The position numbers and the translations under genes are program-made. A stretch of DNA of 5,148 bases, from NCBI GenBank assembly GCA_013041945.1, contig JABDRC010000007.1, positions 1 to 5,148 of the forward strand. The letters are read 5' to 3'. The stretch's first letter is position 1. Every line of letters begins with the position of its first letter. Positions 1-5,148 of this stretch are shown piece after piece. This stretch comes from Halobacteria archaeon (lineage in GTDB: Bacteria > Pseudomonadota > Gammaproteobacteria > UBA9214). Below the pieces are notes generated by a model. That model was not told the origin of the DNA, searched no databases, and saw only the letters and a program-made list of their open reading frames with translations.

Positions 1-10
1 CCTGGCGGCA

Positions 11-39
11 TTGCTTGCGCCGTCCCTTGCGCTTAAACT
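11..39 (+). promoter_or_regulatory. Possible sigma-70-like promoter upstream of ndk
   Basis: TTGCTT (11-16) and TAAACT (34-39) are separated by 17 bases and match the -35 and -10 consensus at 3/6 and 4/6 positions. A second candidate, TTGAAA (46-51), has only a poor -10 partner (TTTTAC, 70-75). The region is more AT-rich than the genes and is the only sizeable gap ahead of the run, so a promoter here is reasonable. The exact boxes are a guess. Confidence 0.25.
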
Positions 40-106
40 ACCCCGTTGAAATTATTCATTAAACTCCCGTTTTACCGCGGGTTTCCCGTTATTCAAGCAA
101 ATGTAT

Positions 107-110
107 GGAG
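107..110 (+). promoter_or_regulatory. Ribosome binding site of ndk, decides the start
   Basis: GGAG lies six bases before the ATG at 117. The in-frame ATG at 105 lies before this motif and would add four residues (MESC) not found in the family. The site therefore supports 117 as the start. Confidence 0.75.
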
Positions 111-116
111 TCTTGC

Positions 117-545
117 ATGGCCATTGAACGCACCTTTTCCATTATCAAGCCCGATGCGGTCGCAAAGAACGTGATCGGCGAAATCGTCAGCCGCTTCGAA
201 AACAACGGCTTGCGCATTGTCGCGTCGAAAATGGTGCATCTCACTAAAGAGCAGGCCGGGGAATTCTACGCCGTGCACCGGGAGCGCCCGTTTTACCCTG
301 ACCTGGTCGAGTACATGACCTCCGGGCCGGTCGTGGTCCAGGTGCTGGAAGGCGAGAACGCGATCATGAAGAACCGCGAAATCATGGGGGCCACCAACCC
401 GGCCGAGGCCGCGCCCGGCACCATCCGTGCGGACTTTGCCGCCAGTATCGAGGAAAATGCCGTGCACGGTTCCGATGCACCCGAAACCGCGGCGCAGGAA
501 ATCGAATTCTTCTTCAGCGACGGGATCTGCGCGCGGACACGCTGA
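117..545 (+). CDS. ndk: Nucleoside diphosphate kinase
   Basis: Cytosolic enzyme that transfers the gamma-phosphate of ATP to nucleoside diphosphates through a phosphohistidine, balancing NTP and dNTP pools. The 142-residue product is the usual size for the family (E. coli 143). The N-terminus reads MAIERTFSIIKPDAV, and Lys11 of the IKPDAV motif is a conserved nucleotide-binding residue. The active-site motif NAVHGSD spans residues 114-120 with the phosphorylated histidine at His117, and the conserved ETAAQEIEFFF follows. The ATG at 117 is preferred over 105 because of the GGAG at 107-110 and the family N-terminus. It is the first recognisable gene in the window. rlmN follows after 20 bases, as in many Gammaproteobacteria, so co-transcription is likely. 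All key residues are present and nothing is unusual. Confidence 0.97.
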   Translation: MAIERTFSIIKPDAVAKNVIGEIVSRFENNGLRIVASKMVHLTKEQAGEFYAVHRERPFYPDLVEYMTSGPVVVQVLEGENAIMKNREIMGATNPAEAAPGTIRADFAASIEENAVHGSDAPETAAQEIEFFFSDGICARTR

Positions 546-565
546 ACGCCTGCTGATACTGCAAC

Positions 566-1675
566 ATGACCGCATCACCGACAATCAACCTGCTGGATTA
601 TGACCGCGCCGGGCTGGAGGCATACTTCACCGCGCGCGGTGAACAGCCGTTCCGGGCGACCCAGTTGATGAAGTGGATCTACGGCCAGGGTGTGACCGAC
701 TTTGCGGCGATGACCAATATCAGCAAGGCGCTGCGCGCCGGACTGGCCGCCGGGACGTCGATACGACTGCCGGAGATCGCTGCTGACGATGTTTCGGATG
801 ACGGCTCGCGTAAATGGCTGTTCCGCCTCGAAGACGGAAATTGCATCGAGACGGTCTTTATCCCCGAGGCCGACCGCGGCACCCTGTGTGTCTCCTCGCA
901 GGTCGGCTGCATGCTGAACTGCAGCTTCTGTTCCACTGCCAGCCAGGGATTCAACCGCAACCTGTCGACCGGTGAGATCATTGCGCAGGTCTGGATGGCC
1001 GCACACCTGCTCGGCCAGCGGCCGGACACACCGCGCCAGGTGTCCAACGTGGTCATGATGGGGATGGGCGAGCCGTTGCTGAATTACGACAACGTGGTCC
1101 GTGCCATTCGTATCATGCTGGATGACTACGGTTACGGTCTGTCCAAACGTCGGGTCACACTCAGCACGGCCGGTGTGATACCCGCCATCCGGCAGCTGCG
1201 CGAGGACTGCGACGTCAGCCTGGCGGTGTCGCTGCATGCGCCCGATGACGCGCTGCGCAACGAGCTGGTGCCGCTGAACCGGAAATACCCCATTGGCGAA
1301 CTGCTGGACAGTTGCAGGGAGTACGTCGGCGAGGGCCGGCGCCGGGTTACCTTCGAATACGTCATGCTTGCCGGCATCAATGATACCGACAGGCATGCGC
1401 GCGAACTGGTCAGGTGTCTGCGGGGCGTTCCGGCCAAGGTCAACCTCATCCCGTTCAACCCGTTTCCTGCGACGCGCTACCGGCGCAGCGATCAGTCACG
1501 CATCGACCGGTTTTTCGCCATACTGAACCGGGCCGGTATTGTCACCATCACGCGGCGCACGCGCGGCGATGATATCGATGCGGCCTGCGGTCAGCTGGCC
1601 GGCGAATTCCGGGACCGGACACGGCGGCGCGAGCGGGTACAGGCAACCATCCAGGTGCAGGGACATGTTCAATAG
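566..1675 (+). CDS. rlmN: Dual-specificity 23S rRNA/tRNA adenine-C2 methyltransferase, radical SAM
   Basis: Methylates C2 of A2503 in 23S rRNA and of A37 in a subset of tRNAs, affecting the peptidyl-transferase region and decoding accuracy. The product has 369 residues (E. coli 384). The radical-SAM cluster motif CMLNCSFC is at residues 115-122 (Cys115, Cys119, Cys122). The SAM-binding stretch MMGMGEPLLNYDNV follows, then LSTAGV and SLAVSLHAPDD, typical of RlmN. Cys341 in DDIDAACGQLAGEF is the C-terminal cysteine that carries the methyl group (Cys355 in E. coli). The start is well constrained: an in-frame TGA lies at 554-556 and ATG 566 is the only start codon after it. No clear Shine-Dalgarno precedes it, so translation may depend partly on ndk 20 bases upstream. 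The 3' end overlaps pilF by 11 bases. Cfr is an unlikely alternative given this gene order. Confidence 0.96.
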   Translation: MTASPTINLLDYDRAGLEAYFTARGEQPFRATQLMKWIYGQGVTDFAAMTNISKALRAGLAAGTSIRLPEIAADDVSDDGSRKWLFRLEDGNCIETVFIPEADRGTLCVSSQVGCMLNCSFCSTASQGFNRNLSTGEIIAQVWMAAHLLGQRPDTPRQVSNVVMMGMGEPLLNYDNVVRAIRIMLDDYGYGLSKRRVTLSTAGVIPAIRQLREDCDVSLAVSLHAPDDALRNELVPLNRKYPIGELLDSCREYVGEGRRRVTFEYVMLAGINDTDRHARELVRCLRGVPAKVNLIPFNPFPATRYRRSDQSRIDRFFAILNRAGIVTITRRTRGDDIDAACGQLAGEFRDRTRRRERVQATIQVQGHVQ

Positions 1676-2438
1676 ACGGTTACTGATCAGTATTGCATTC
1701 ACCCTGCTACTGACGGCCTGCGCCACCAGCCCGGACTCGCACGACAAGGCGCGCAAACAGTCTGCGGCCCAGGCAAACACCCGGCTGGGTATCGAGTACA
1801 TGCGTACCGGCGATCTGGAAAAGTCGCGTAACCGCCTGGAAAAGGCAATCATGCTGGCACCGGATTATGCCCCTGCACACCAGGCCATCGCAGTTCTGTA
1901 CGAGCAGGCGGGCGATGCCACGCTTGCAGAGAAGCATTACCGGAAAAGTCTGAGCCTGGAACCGGATAACGGCAGTGCGCGCAACAATTACGGACAGTTC
2001 CTGTGCAAGGCGAAACGCTTTGATGAGGCCGAGGACGCGTTCAGGCGCGCGGCGGATAATCCGTACTACAAATCATCCTGGGTGCCGCAGACCAACGCGG
2101 GTATCTGCCTGATGAGCGTGCCGGACAACCAGGGTGCGAAGAAATATCTCAAACAGGCGCTGAAAAGCCAGCCCAGATACGCACCCGCGCTGCTGAATAT
2201 GGGGAAAATCAGTTTCGACGAAGGAAATTCCCTGAGCGCCCGTGCCTACCTGCAGCGTTTCCATGAGGAAAGCGAACCTAATGCGGATAGCCTGTGGCTT
2301 GCGATACGTACGGAACATGCACTCGGGGACCACCAGGCCTGGGGCAACCATGCCCTCAGGCTGAAAAATGATTTTCCCGAAAGCGAGCAGAACCAGCTGC
2401 TGCAGGAGTGGGAGAATGAGCGGCGGTCGGGAAACTGA
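1665..2438 (+). CDS. pilF: Type IV pilus pilotin lipoprotein, TPR protein PilF/PilW
   Basis: Outer-membrane lipoprotein that in Pseudomonas and Neisseria is needed for localisation and multimerisation of the PilQ secretin in type IV pilus biogenesis. The product has 257 residues (P. aeruginosa PilF about 252). It begins MFNRRLLISIAFTLLLTAC, a lipoprotein signal with basic residues, a hydrophobic core and lipobox LTAC. Cys19 would be lipidated, and Ala20 after it is not a retention aspartate, so outer-membrane sorting is expected. The mature part is a stack of tetratricopeptide repeats, clearest at about 35-68, 69-102 (AEKHYRKSLSLEPDN) and 103-137 (NNYGQFLCKAKRFDEAE), with further degenerate repeats to about 225. 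The NNYGxFLC stretch is characteristic of PilF. ATG 1665 is chosen because it yields the signal peptide; AGGTG at 1653-1657 is a plausible ribosome site. A longer in-frame reading from 1539 would bury the signal. It overlaps rlmN by 11 bases and rodZ by 23. Confidence 0.92.
   Translation: MFNRRLLISIAFTLLLTACATSPDSHDKARKQSAAQANTRLGIEYMRTGDLEKSRNRLEKAIMLAPDYAPAHQAIAVLYEQAGDATLAEKHYRKSLSLEPDNGSARNNYGQFLCKAKRFDEAEDAFRRAADNPYYKSSWVPQTNAGICLMSVPDNQGAKKYLKQALKSQPRYAPALLNMGKISFDEGNSLSARAYLQRFHEESEPNADSLWLAIRTEHALGDHQAWGNHALRLKNDFPESEQNQLLQEWENERRSGN
2404..2408 (+). promoter_or_regulatory. Ribosome binding site of rodZ inside pilF
   Basis: AGGAG lies seven bases before the ATG at 2416, within the 3' end of pilF. 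It supports 2416 over an upstream in-frame start at 2368, whose extra 16 residues do not resemble RodZ. Confidence 0.7.
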
Positions 2439-2913
2439 CAACAGCGAGCCCGGCCAGTCCGACAACAGCGGCGCCATCGGTGCCCGGTTGAAGGCCGCCA
2501 GGGAGGCGCGACGGCTGACTGCGGAAACCGTGGCGCAACAGCTCAAGCTGGATGTATCGGTAATCGATGCACTGGAAAACGATGACAGGCAGCATCTGCC
2601 GGCGCCGATATTCGTCCAGGGCTACCTGCGCAGTTATGCGCGCCTGCTGGGCCTGCCGCAAGATGAACTGGCGAATGATTACACACGTCAAAGCGGCGAG
2701 CTGCCGCCGCTGACCGTGAATCGCAAGTCTGCCGGCAAGCCTTCCCTGCGCTTGCCGTCGGCGACCTTGATAAGGAATGTCATCCTGGTGATGCTTGCAG
2801 TGGTCCTGCTGTGGCTGGCATACCCGTATGTGAGCAGGATGCTGGATTCGCAAAACCTGCCGGACGATGAACAGTCGCCGGGATACCTGGAAATACCGCC
2901 CCCGGGGCGCTGA
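2416..2913 (+). CDS. rodZ: RodZ-like cytoskeletal membrane protein, short form without periplasmic domain
   Basis: RodZ is an inner-membrane protein that links cytoplasmic MreB filaments to the wall-elongation machinery and helps keep rod shape. The product has 165 residues, about half of E. coli RodZ (337). A polar tail (1-18) is followed by a Xre-like helix-turn-helix domain at about 20-90: GARLKAAREARRLTAETVAQ, then IFVQGYLRSYARLLGLP. Phe66 and Tyr70 match the E. coli Phe60/Tyr64 that contact MreB. A linker with basic residues leads to one membrane helix at about 118-137 (IRNVILVMLAVVLLWLAYPY). Only about 28 residues follow, ending in a proline-rich PPPGR. The periplasmic beta-domain (DUF4115) usual in the family is absent, and the 71 bases before hisS are too short to hide it in another frame. 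It overlaps pilF by 23 bases, as expected for a translationally coupled gene. Identity rests on the HTH-TM architecture and position; it may be a reduced but functional RodZ. Confidence 0.85.
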   Translation: MSGGRETDNSEPGQSDNSGAIGARLKAAREARRLTAETVAQQLKLDVSVIDALENDDRQHLPAPIFVQGYLRSYARLLGLPQDELANDYTRQSGELPPLTVNRKSAGKPSLRLPSATLIRNVILVMLAVVLLWLAYPYVSRMLDSQNLPDDEQSPGYLEIPPPGR

Positions 2914-2918
2914 GCGCC
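2906..2918. repeat. Short inverted repeat around the rodZ stop codon
   Basis: GGCGC (2906-2910) and GCGCC (2914-2918) form a perfect 5-bp stem with the TGA stop of rodZ as the three-base loop. No T-tract follows, so it is not a standard terminator. In GC-rich DNA this can occur by chance. Confidence 0.4.
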
Positions 2919-2984
2919 GCGGCACAGCCGCTGCGAAGACTGCAGACAGACACACCGGATCACTTTACGGAACAGACCGGAAAC

Positions 2985-4280
2985 ATGGCCAAGACAATAC
3001 AGGCCGTCCGGGGTATGAATGACATACTCCCGGCGGAAACATCAGCCTGGCAATACCTGGAAGACACGCTGCGCGAGGTCGTACACGCCTACGGCTACCG
3101 CGAGATCAGGTTGCCGTTGCTGGAAAAGACCGAGCTGTTCAGCCGTTCCATCGGCGAGGTCACGGACATCGTCGAGAAGGAGATGTATACCTTCGACGAC
3201 CGTAACGGCGACAGCCTTACACTGCGCCCCGAGGGGACGGCAAGCTGCGTGCGTGCCTGTATGCAGCATGGCTTGCTGCACAACCAGGTGCAGCGGCTCT
3301 GGTATGGCGGTCCGATGTTCCGCCATGAACGGCCGCAGAAAGGCCGCTATCGCCAGTTTCACCAGGTCGGTGTCGAGGCCTTCGGCATGCCCGGTCCGGA
3401 TATCGATGCGGAAATGATCTTCATGACGGCGCGCATGTGGGCGCGGCTGGGCCTCAGGGGCGCCAGGTTGCAGGTCAATTCACTCGGTACGCCGGCCGCG
3501 CGGGCGGCCTATCGCGAGGCGCTGGTCGATTACCTGCGCACGCATGCAGAGCGGCTGGACGAAGACAGCACGCGGCGCCTGGAAAGCAACCCCCTGCGTA
3601 TCCTCGACAGCAAGAACCCCGATATGCAGGCACTGGTCGCCTCGGCACCGCAGCTGCCGGATTACCTGGACGAGGAATCGCGCGAGCATTTCAGCGGGTT
3701 TTGCAGTCTCCTCGATGTGGCGGGGGTGGCCTACGAGGTCAATCCGCGGCTGGTACGCGGACTGGATTACTATTCGAAGACGGTATTCGAGTGGGTGACG
3801 GACCAGCTCGGCGCCCAGGGTACCGTGTGTGCCGGAGGGCGCTTCGATGGCCTGGTGGAATATCTCGGCGGTCGTCCTACGCCGGCATTCGGCTTCGCCC
3901 TCGGCCTGGAACGGTTGCTGGCATTACTGCTGTCCGCTGATGCACAATTACCCGCCAGCGATCCGCATGTATATATGGTACTGTCCGGCCACGAAGCGAT
4001 GCAGCGGGGACTGGTACTCGCTGACGAACTGCGCAATGCGGTTGCGGGATTGCGCCTGCAGGTCAATTGCGGCGGCGGCAGCTTCAAGAGCCAGTTCAAG
4101 CGGGCGGACCGGAGCGGGGCGGCCTTTGCGCTGGTTCTCGGCGAGGAGGAGATTGCCCGGCAAACGGCGGTCCTCAAGCCGCTGCGCAGCGATGCAGATC
4201 AGGAGGTCGTCGCGCAGTCCGGTCTGGCTGCGCGGATCGGTGGCCTGCTTGCAGATGATTCAGCCGGGCAGGGCTGCTGA
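2985..4280 (+). CDS. hisS: Histidyl-tRNA synthetase (class II)
   Basis: Charges tRNA-His with histidine in the cytosol. The 431-residue product is close to E. coli HisRS (424). The N-terminus AKTIQAVRGMNDILP is typical. The class II motif 2 segment RPEGTASCVRA starts at residue 81. A motif 2 arginine lies in MFRHERPQKGRYRQFHQ. The HisRS-specific LVRGLDYYSKTVFEW begins at 256, with Arg258 corresponding to catalytic Arg259 of E. coli, followed by AGGRFDGLVEYLGG. Motif 3 FGFALGLERLL includes Gly307-Arg310. The anticodon-binding domain covers about 330-425, with CGGGSFKSQFKRADRSGA in it. ATG 2985 gives the family N-terminus; the ribosome site is weak (GGAAC at 2969-2973). Usually ispG lies just upstream, but here rodZ does, 71 bases away. 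yfgM follows after 35 bases. No defects are visible. Confidence 0.97.
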   Translation: MAKTIQAVRGMNDILPAETSAWQYLEDTLREVVHAYGYREIRLPLLEKTELFSRSIGEVTDIVEKEMYTFDDRNGDSLTLRPEGTASCVRACMQHGLLHNQVQRLWYGGPMFRHERPQKGRYRQFHQVGVEAFGMPGPDIDAEMIFMTARMWARLGLRGARLQVNSLGTPAARAAYREALVDYLRTHAERLDEDSTRRLESNPLRILDSKNPDMQALVASAPQLPDYLDEESREHFSGFCSLLDVAGVAYEVNPRLVRGLDYYSKTVFEWVTDQLGAQGTVCAGGRFDGLVEYLGGRPTPAFGFALGLERLLALLLSADAQLPASDPHVYMVLSGHEAMQRGLVLADELRNAVAGLRLQVNCGGGSFKSQFKRADRSGAAFALVLGEEEIARQTAVLKPLRSDADQEVVAQSGLAARIGGLLADDSAGQGC

Positions 4281-4289
4281 CAGCAGCCC
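4271..4289. repeat. Perfect 9-bp inverted repeat spanning the hisS stop codon
   Basis: GGGCTGCTG (4271-4279) and CAGCAGCCC (4281-4289) are exact reverse complements around a single A. In RNA this would fold as a GGGCTG/CAGCCC stem with a seven-base loop. The TGA stop of hisS (4278-4280) lies in the loop. No U-tract follows, so it is not a classical intrinsic terminator. It could stabilise or process the transcript between hisS and yfgM, or be chance. Confidence 0.55.
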
Positions 4290-4304
4290 GTTGACGGCAG
4301 GTAC

Positions 4305-4309
4305 AGGAG
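4305..4309 (+). promoter_or_regulatory. Ribosome binding site of yfgM, decides the start
   Basis: AGGAG lies six bases before ATG 4316 but only three before the in-frame TTG at 4313. The spacing favours the ATG. Confidence 0.75.
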
Positions 4310-4315
4310 TGGTTG

Positions 4316-4966
4316 ATGGATACAGAAGACCAACAGCTTGAAGAACTGAAAAAATGGTGGAAGGAAAACGGCAGCTCGATCATAACGGGTGTCGTGCTCG
4401 GCCTTGCCATCCTGTTCGGTGCCCGGGCGTGGTTTGCCTGGGAGGAACGTACCGCGCAGCAGGCATCCACCATATACACCGTCATGATGAATGATATGCA
4501 GGCCGGCGACGTCAAGGCGGCAAGCGACAACGCCGGTGTACTGATCGCGGATTTCAGCAGCACGCCCTATGCGACACTGGCCGCGATGCTGCTGGCGAAG
4601 TACCGCATCGGGGACAATGAACTGGATGCCGCCAGGACGCAGCTGCAGTGGGCGCTGGACAACGGCAGCGACGAACTGCGCGACACCGCGCGAGTGCGCC
4701 TCGCGAGGTTGCTGATCAGTCTCGAGGATTACGATACCGCACTTGGTCTGTTGCAAGAGGCGGAGGCGAGCGGTGGTCAGGGTGGTGTAATCAGTGAGTT
4801 GCGTGGCGACATTCACAGCGTGCGCGGCGAGTCCCGGCAGGCGGTTGACGCCTACCAGGAAGCACTGTTGCTGATGAACCTGGACTATCCCGGGCGCCAC
4901 CTGGTACAGCTTAAATTCGACAACGCCATCGTCCTGGCGGCGCCGTCCATGGATGATTCACAGTGA
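4316..4966 (+). CDS. yfgM: YfgM-like inner-membrane TPR protein, ancillary to the Sec translocon
   Basis: In E. coli YfgM is a bitopic inner-membrane protein that associates with PpiD and SecYEG, has a chaperone-like role for exported proteins, and has been linked to the Rcs response. The product has 216 residues (E. coli 206). A short charged cytoplasmic tail (QLEELKKWWKENG) leads to one membrane helix at about 20-40 (SIITGVVLGLAILFGARAWF), then a periplasmic helical-repeat domain of the TPR_21 kind. This contains the typical STPYATLAAMLLAKY (82-96), a TPR-like pair at about 122-151 (ARVRLARLLISLEDYDTALG), and one at about 158-187 (ELRGDIHSVRGESRQAVDAY). ATG 4316 is preferred to TTG 4313 from ribosome-site spacing. 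The position between hisS and bamB is the standard one. Its stop overlaps the bamB start by four bases, so the two are probably translationally coupled. Confidence 0.93.
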   Translation: MDTEDQQLEELKKWWKENGSSIITGVVLGLAILFGARAWFAWEERTAQQASTIYTVMMNDMQAGDVKAASDNAGVLIADFSSTPYATLAAMLLAKYRIGDNELDAARTQLQWALDNGSDELRDTARVRLARLLISLEDYDTALGLLQEAEASGGQGGVISELRGDIHSVRGESRQAVDAYQEALLLMNLDYPGRHLVQLKFDNAIVLAAPSMDDSQ

Positions 4967-5148
4967 TACGTGGTCTTGCAATCATGTTGTTGCTGGGCCT
5001 TGCCAGCGGCTGCTCCACACTTAAATCATGGATGCCGGGCGTGCTGGAAGGCGAGGATAATGCCGCACCGCCGACCGCCCTGACACCGGTTGAAAAACCG
5101 GTTGAGCTCACGCGTCGCTGGAGACGCGATATCGGTGTGGGCCTGGAT
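4963..5148 (+). CDS. bamB: BamB outer-membrane assembly lipoprotein, 5' end only
   Basis: BamB is a lipoprotein of the BAM complex that supports folding of beta-barrel proteins into the outer membrane. Only 62 codons are in the window; the gene runs off the right edge, so the expected beta-propeller cannot be seen. The GTG start overlaps the yfgM stop in GTGA (4963-4966). The product begins MIRGLAIMLLLGLASGC, a lipoprotein signal with a basic residue, a hydrophobic core and a lipobox ending in Cys17. Ser18 after it fits outer-membrane sorting. The mature start includes LTPVEKPVELTRRWRRDIGVG, like the ...Tx-W-x3-(V/I)GxG strand that opens BamB proteins. The alternative ATG at 4984 would leave a nine-residue signal with no basic residue before the cysteine, so GTG is preferred. 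The identification also rests on position after yfgM. Confidence 0.9.
   Translation, partial: MIRGLAIMLLLGLASGCSTLKSWMPGVLEGEDNAAPPTALTPVEKPVELTRRWRRDIGVGLD

Noticed and set aside
1..50. Possible end of an upstream gene
   Set aside because: All three + frames close early (stops at 34, 47 and 58), and none of the tails resembles a protein I recognise, including the IscX end often found near ndk.
75..93. Intrinsic terminator of a preceding gene
   Set aside because: The CGGG/CCCG stem is only four base pairs with a three-base loop, and the following tract is not a real T-run.
101..127. Eight-codon leader peptide overlapping the ndk start
   Set aside because: The ATG at 101 has no ribosome site of its own, and the peptide has no attenuator-like residues.
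93..584. 163-codon open frame on the - strand opposite ndk
   Set aside because: It mirrors ndk codons, shows no domain, and sits where the sense strand is clearly coding.
575..1396. 273-codon open frame on the - strand opposite rlmN
   Set aside because: It lies fully antisense to a well-conserved gene, has no recognisable motif or ribosome site, and long antisense frames are common in GC-rich genes.
1539..1664. Upstream extension of pilF to 1539
   Set aside because: It would place about 42 residues before a clear lipoprotein signal peptide, and the sequence is already coding for the conserved rlmN C-terminus.
3437..3940. 167-codon + strand frame inside hisS
   Set aside because: It is rich in Gly, Arg and Ala as expected of an out-of-frame reading; hisS motifs run continuously through the same bases.
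4199..4900. 233-codon open frame on the - strand across hisS end and yfgM
   Set aside because: It is antisense to two recognised genes with no family resemblance; best explained by GC-rich codon bias.

Overview
The window carries a conserved housekeeping gene run typical of Gammaproteobacteria. All genes are on the + strand: ndk, rlmN, pilF/pilW, rodZ, hisS, yfgM and the 5' end of bamB. The order matches the E. coli/Pseudomonas ndk-rlmN-pilF-rodZ-(ispG)-hisS-yfgM-bamB neighbourhood. GC content looks high (roughly 60%), and a PilF-type pilotin is encoded. Both suggest a free-living, GC-rich gammaproteobacterium outside the Enterobacterales. The genus cannot be read from the sequence.

Layout: positions 1-116 are a relatively AT-rich leader with no convincing gene. 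They hold weak promoter-like elements and short repeats, followed by a clear ribosome binding site for ndk. ndk (117-545) is followed after 20 bases by rlmN (566-1675). rlmN overlaps pilF (1665-2438) by 11 bases, and pilF overlaps rodZ (2416-2913) by 23 bases. A 71-base spacer (2914-2984) precedes hisS (2985-4280), where many relatives carry ispG. After a 35-base spacer containing part of a 9-bp inverted repeat, yfgM (4316-4966) follows. It overlaps the GTG start of bamB (4963 to the window end) by four bases.

Functionally the run mixes nucleotide balance (Ndk), translation fidelity and charging (RlmN, HisS), and envelope biogenesis (PilF for type IV pili, RodZ for cell shape, YfgM at the Sec translocon, BamB for outer-membrane protein assembly). 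Tight spacing and overlaps suggest one or two transcripts, with translational coupling in the rlmN-pilF-rodZ and yfgM-bamB parts.

I see no mobile element, CRISPR array, RNA gene or new defence-like system. The most notable departures from the standard arrangement are adjacent: RodZ ends about 28 residues after its membrane segment, so it lacks the usual periplasmic domain, and ispG is absent from its common place just downstream. A single ancestral deletion or rearrangement could explain both, but this is inference.
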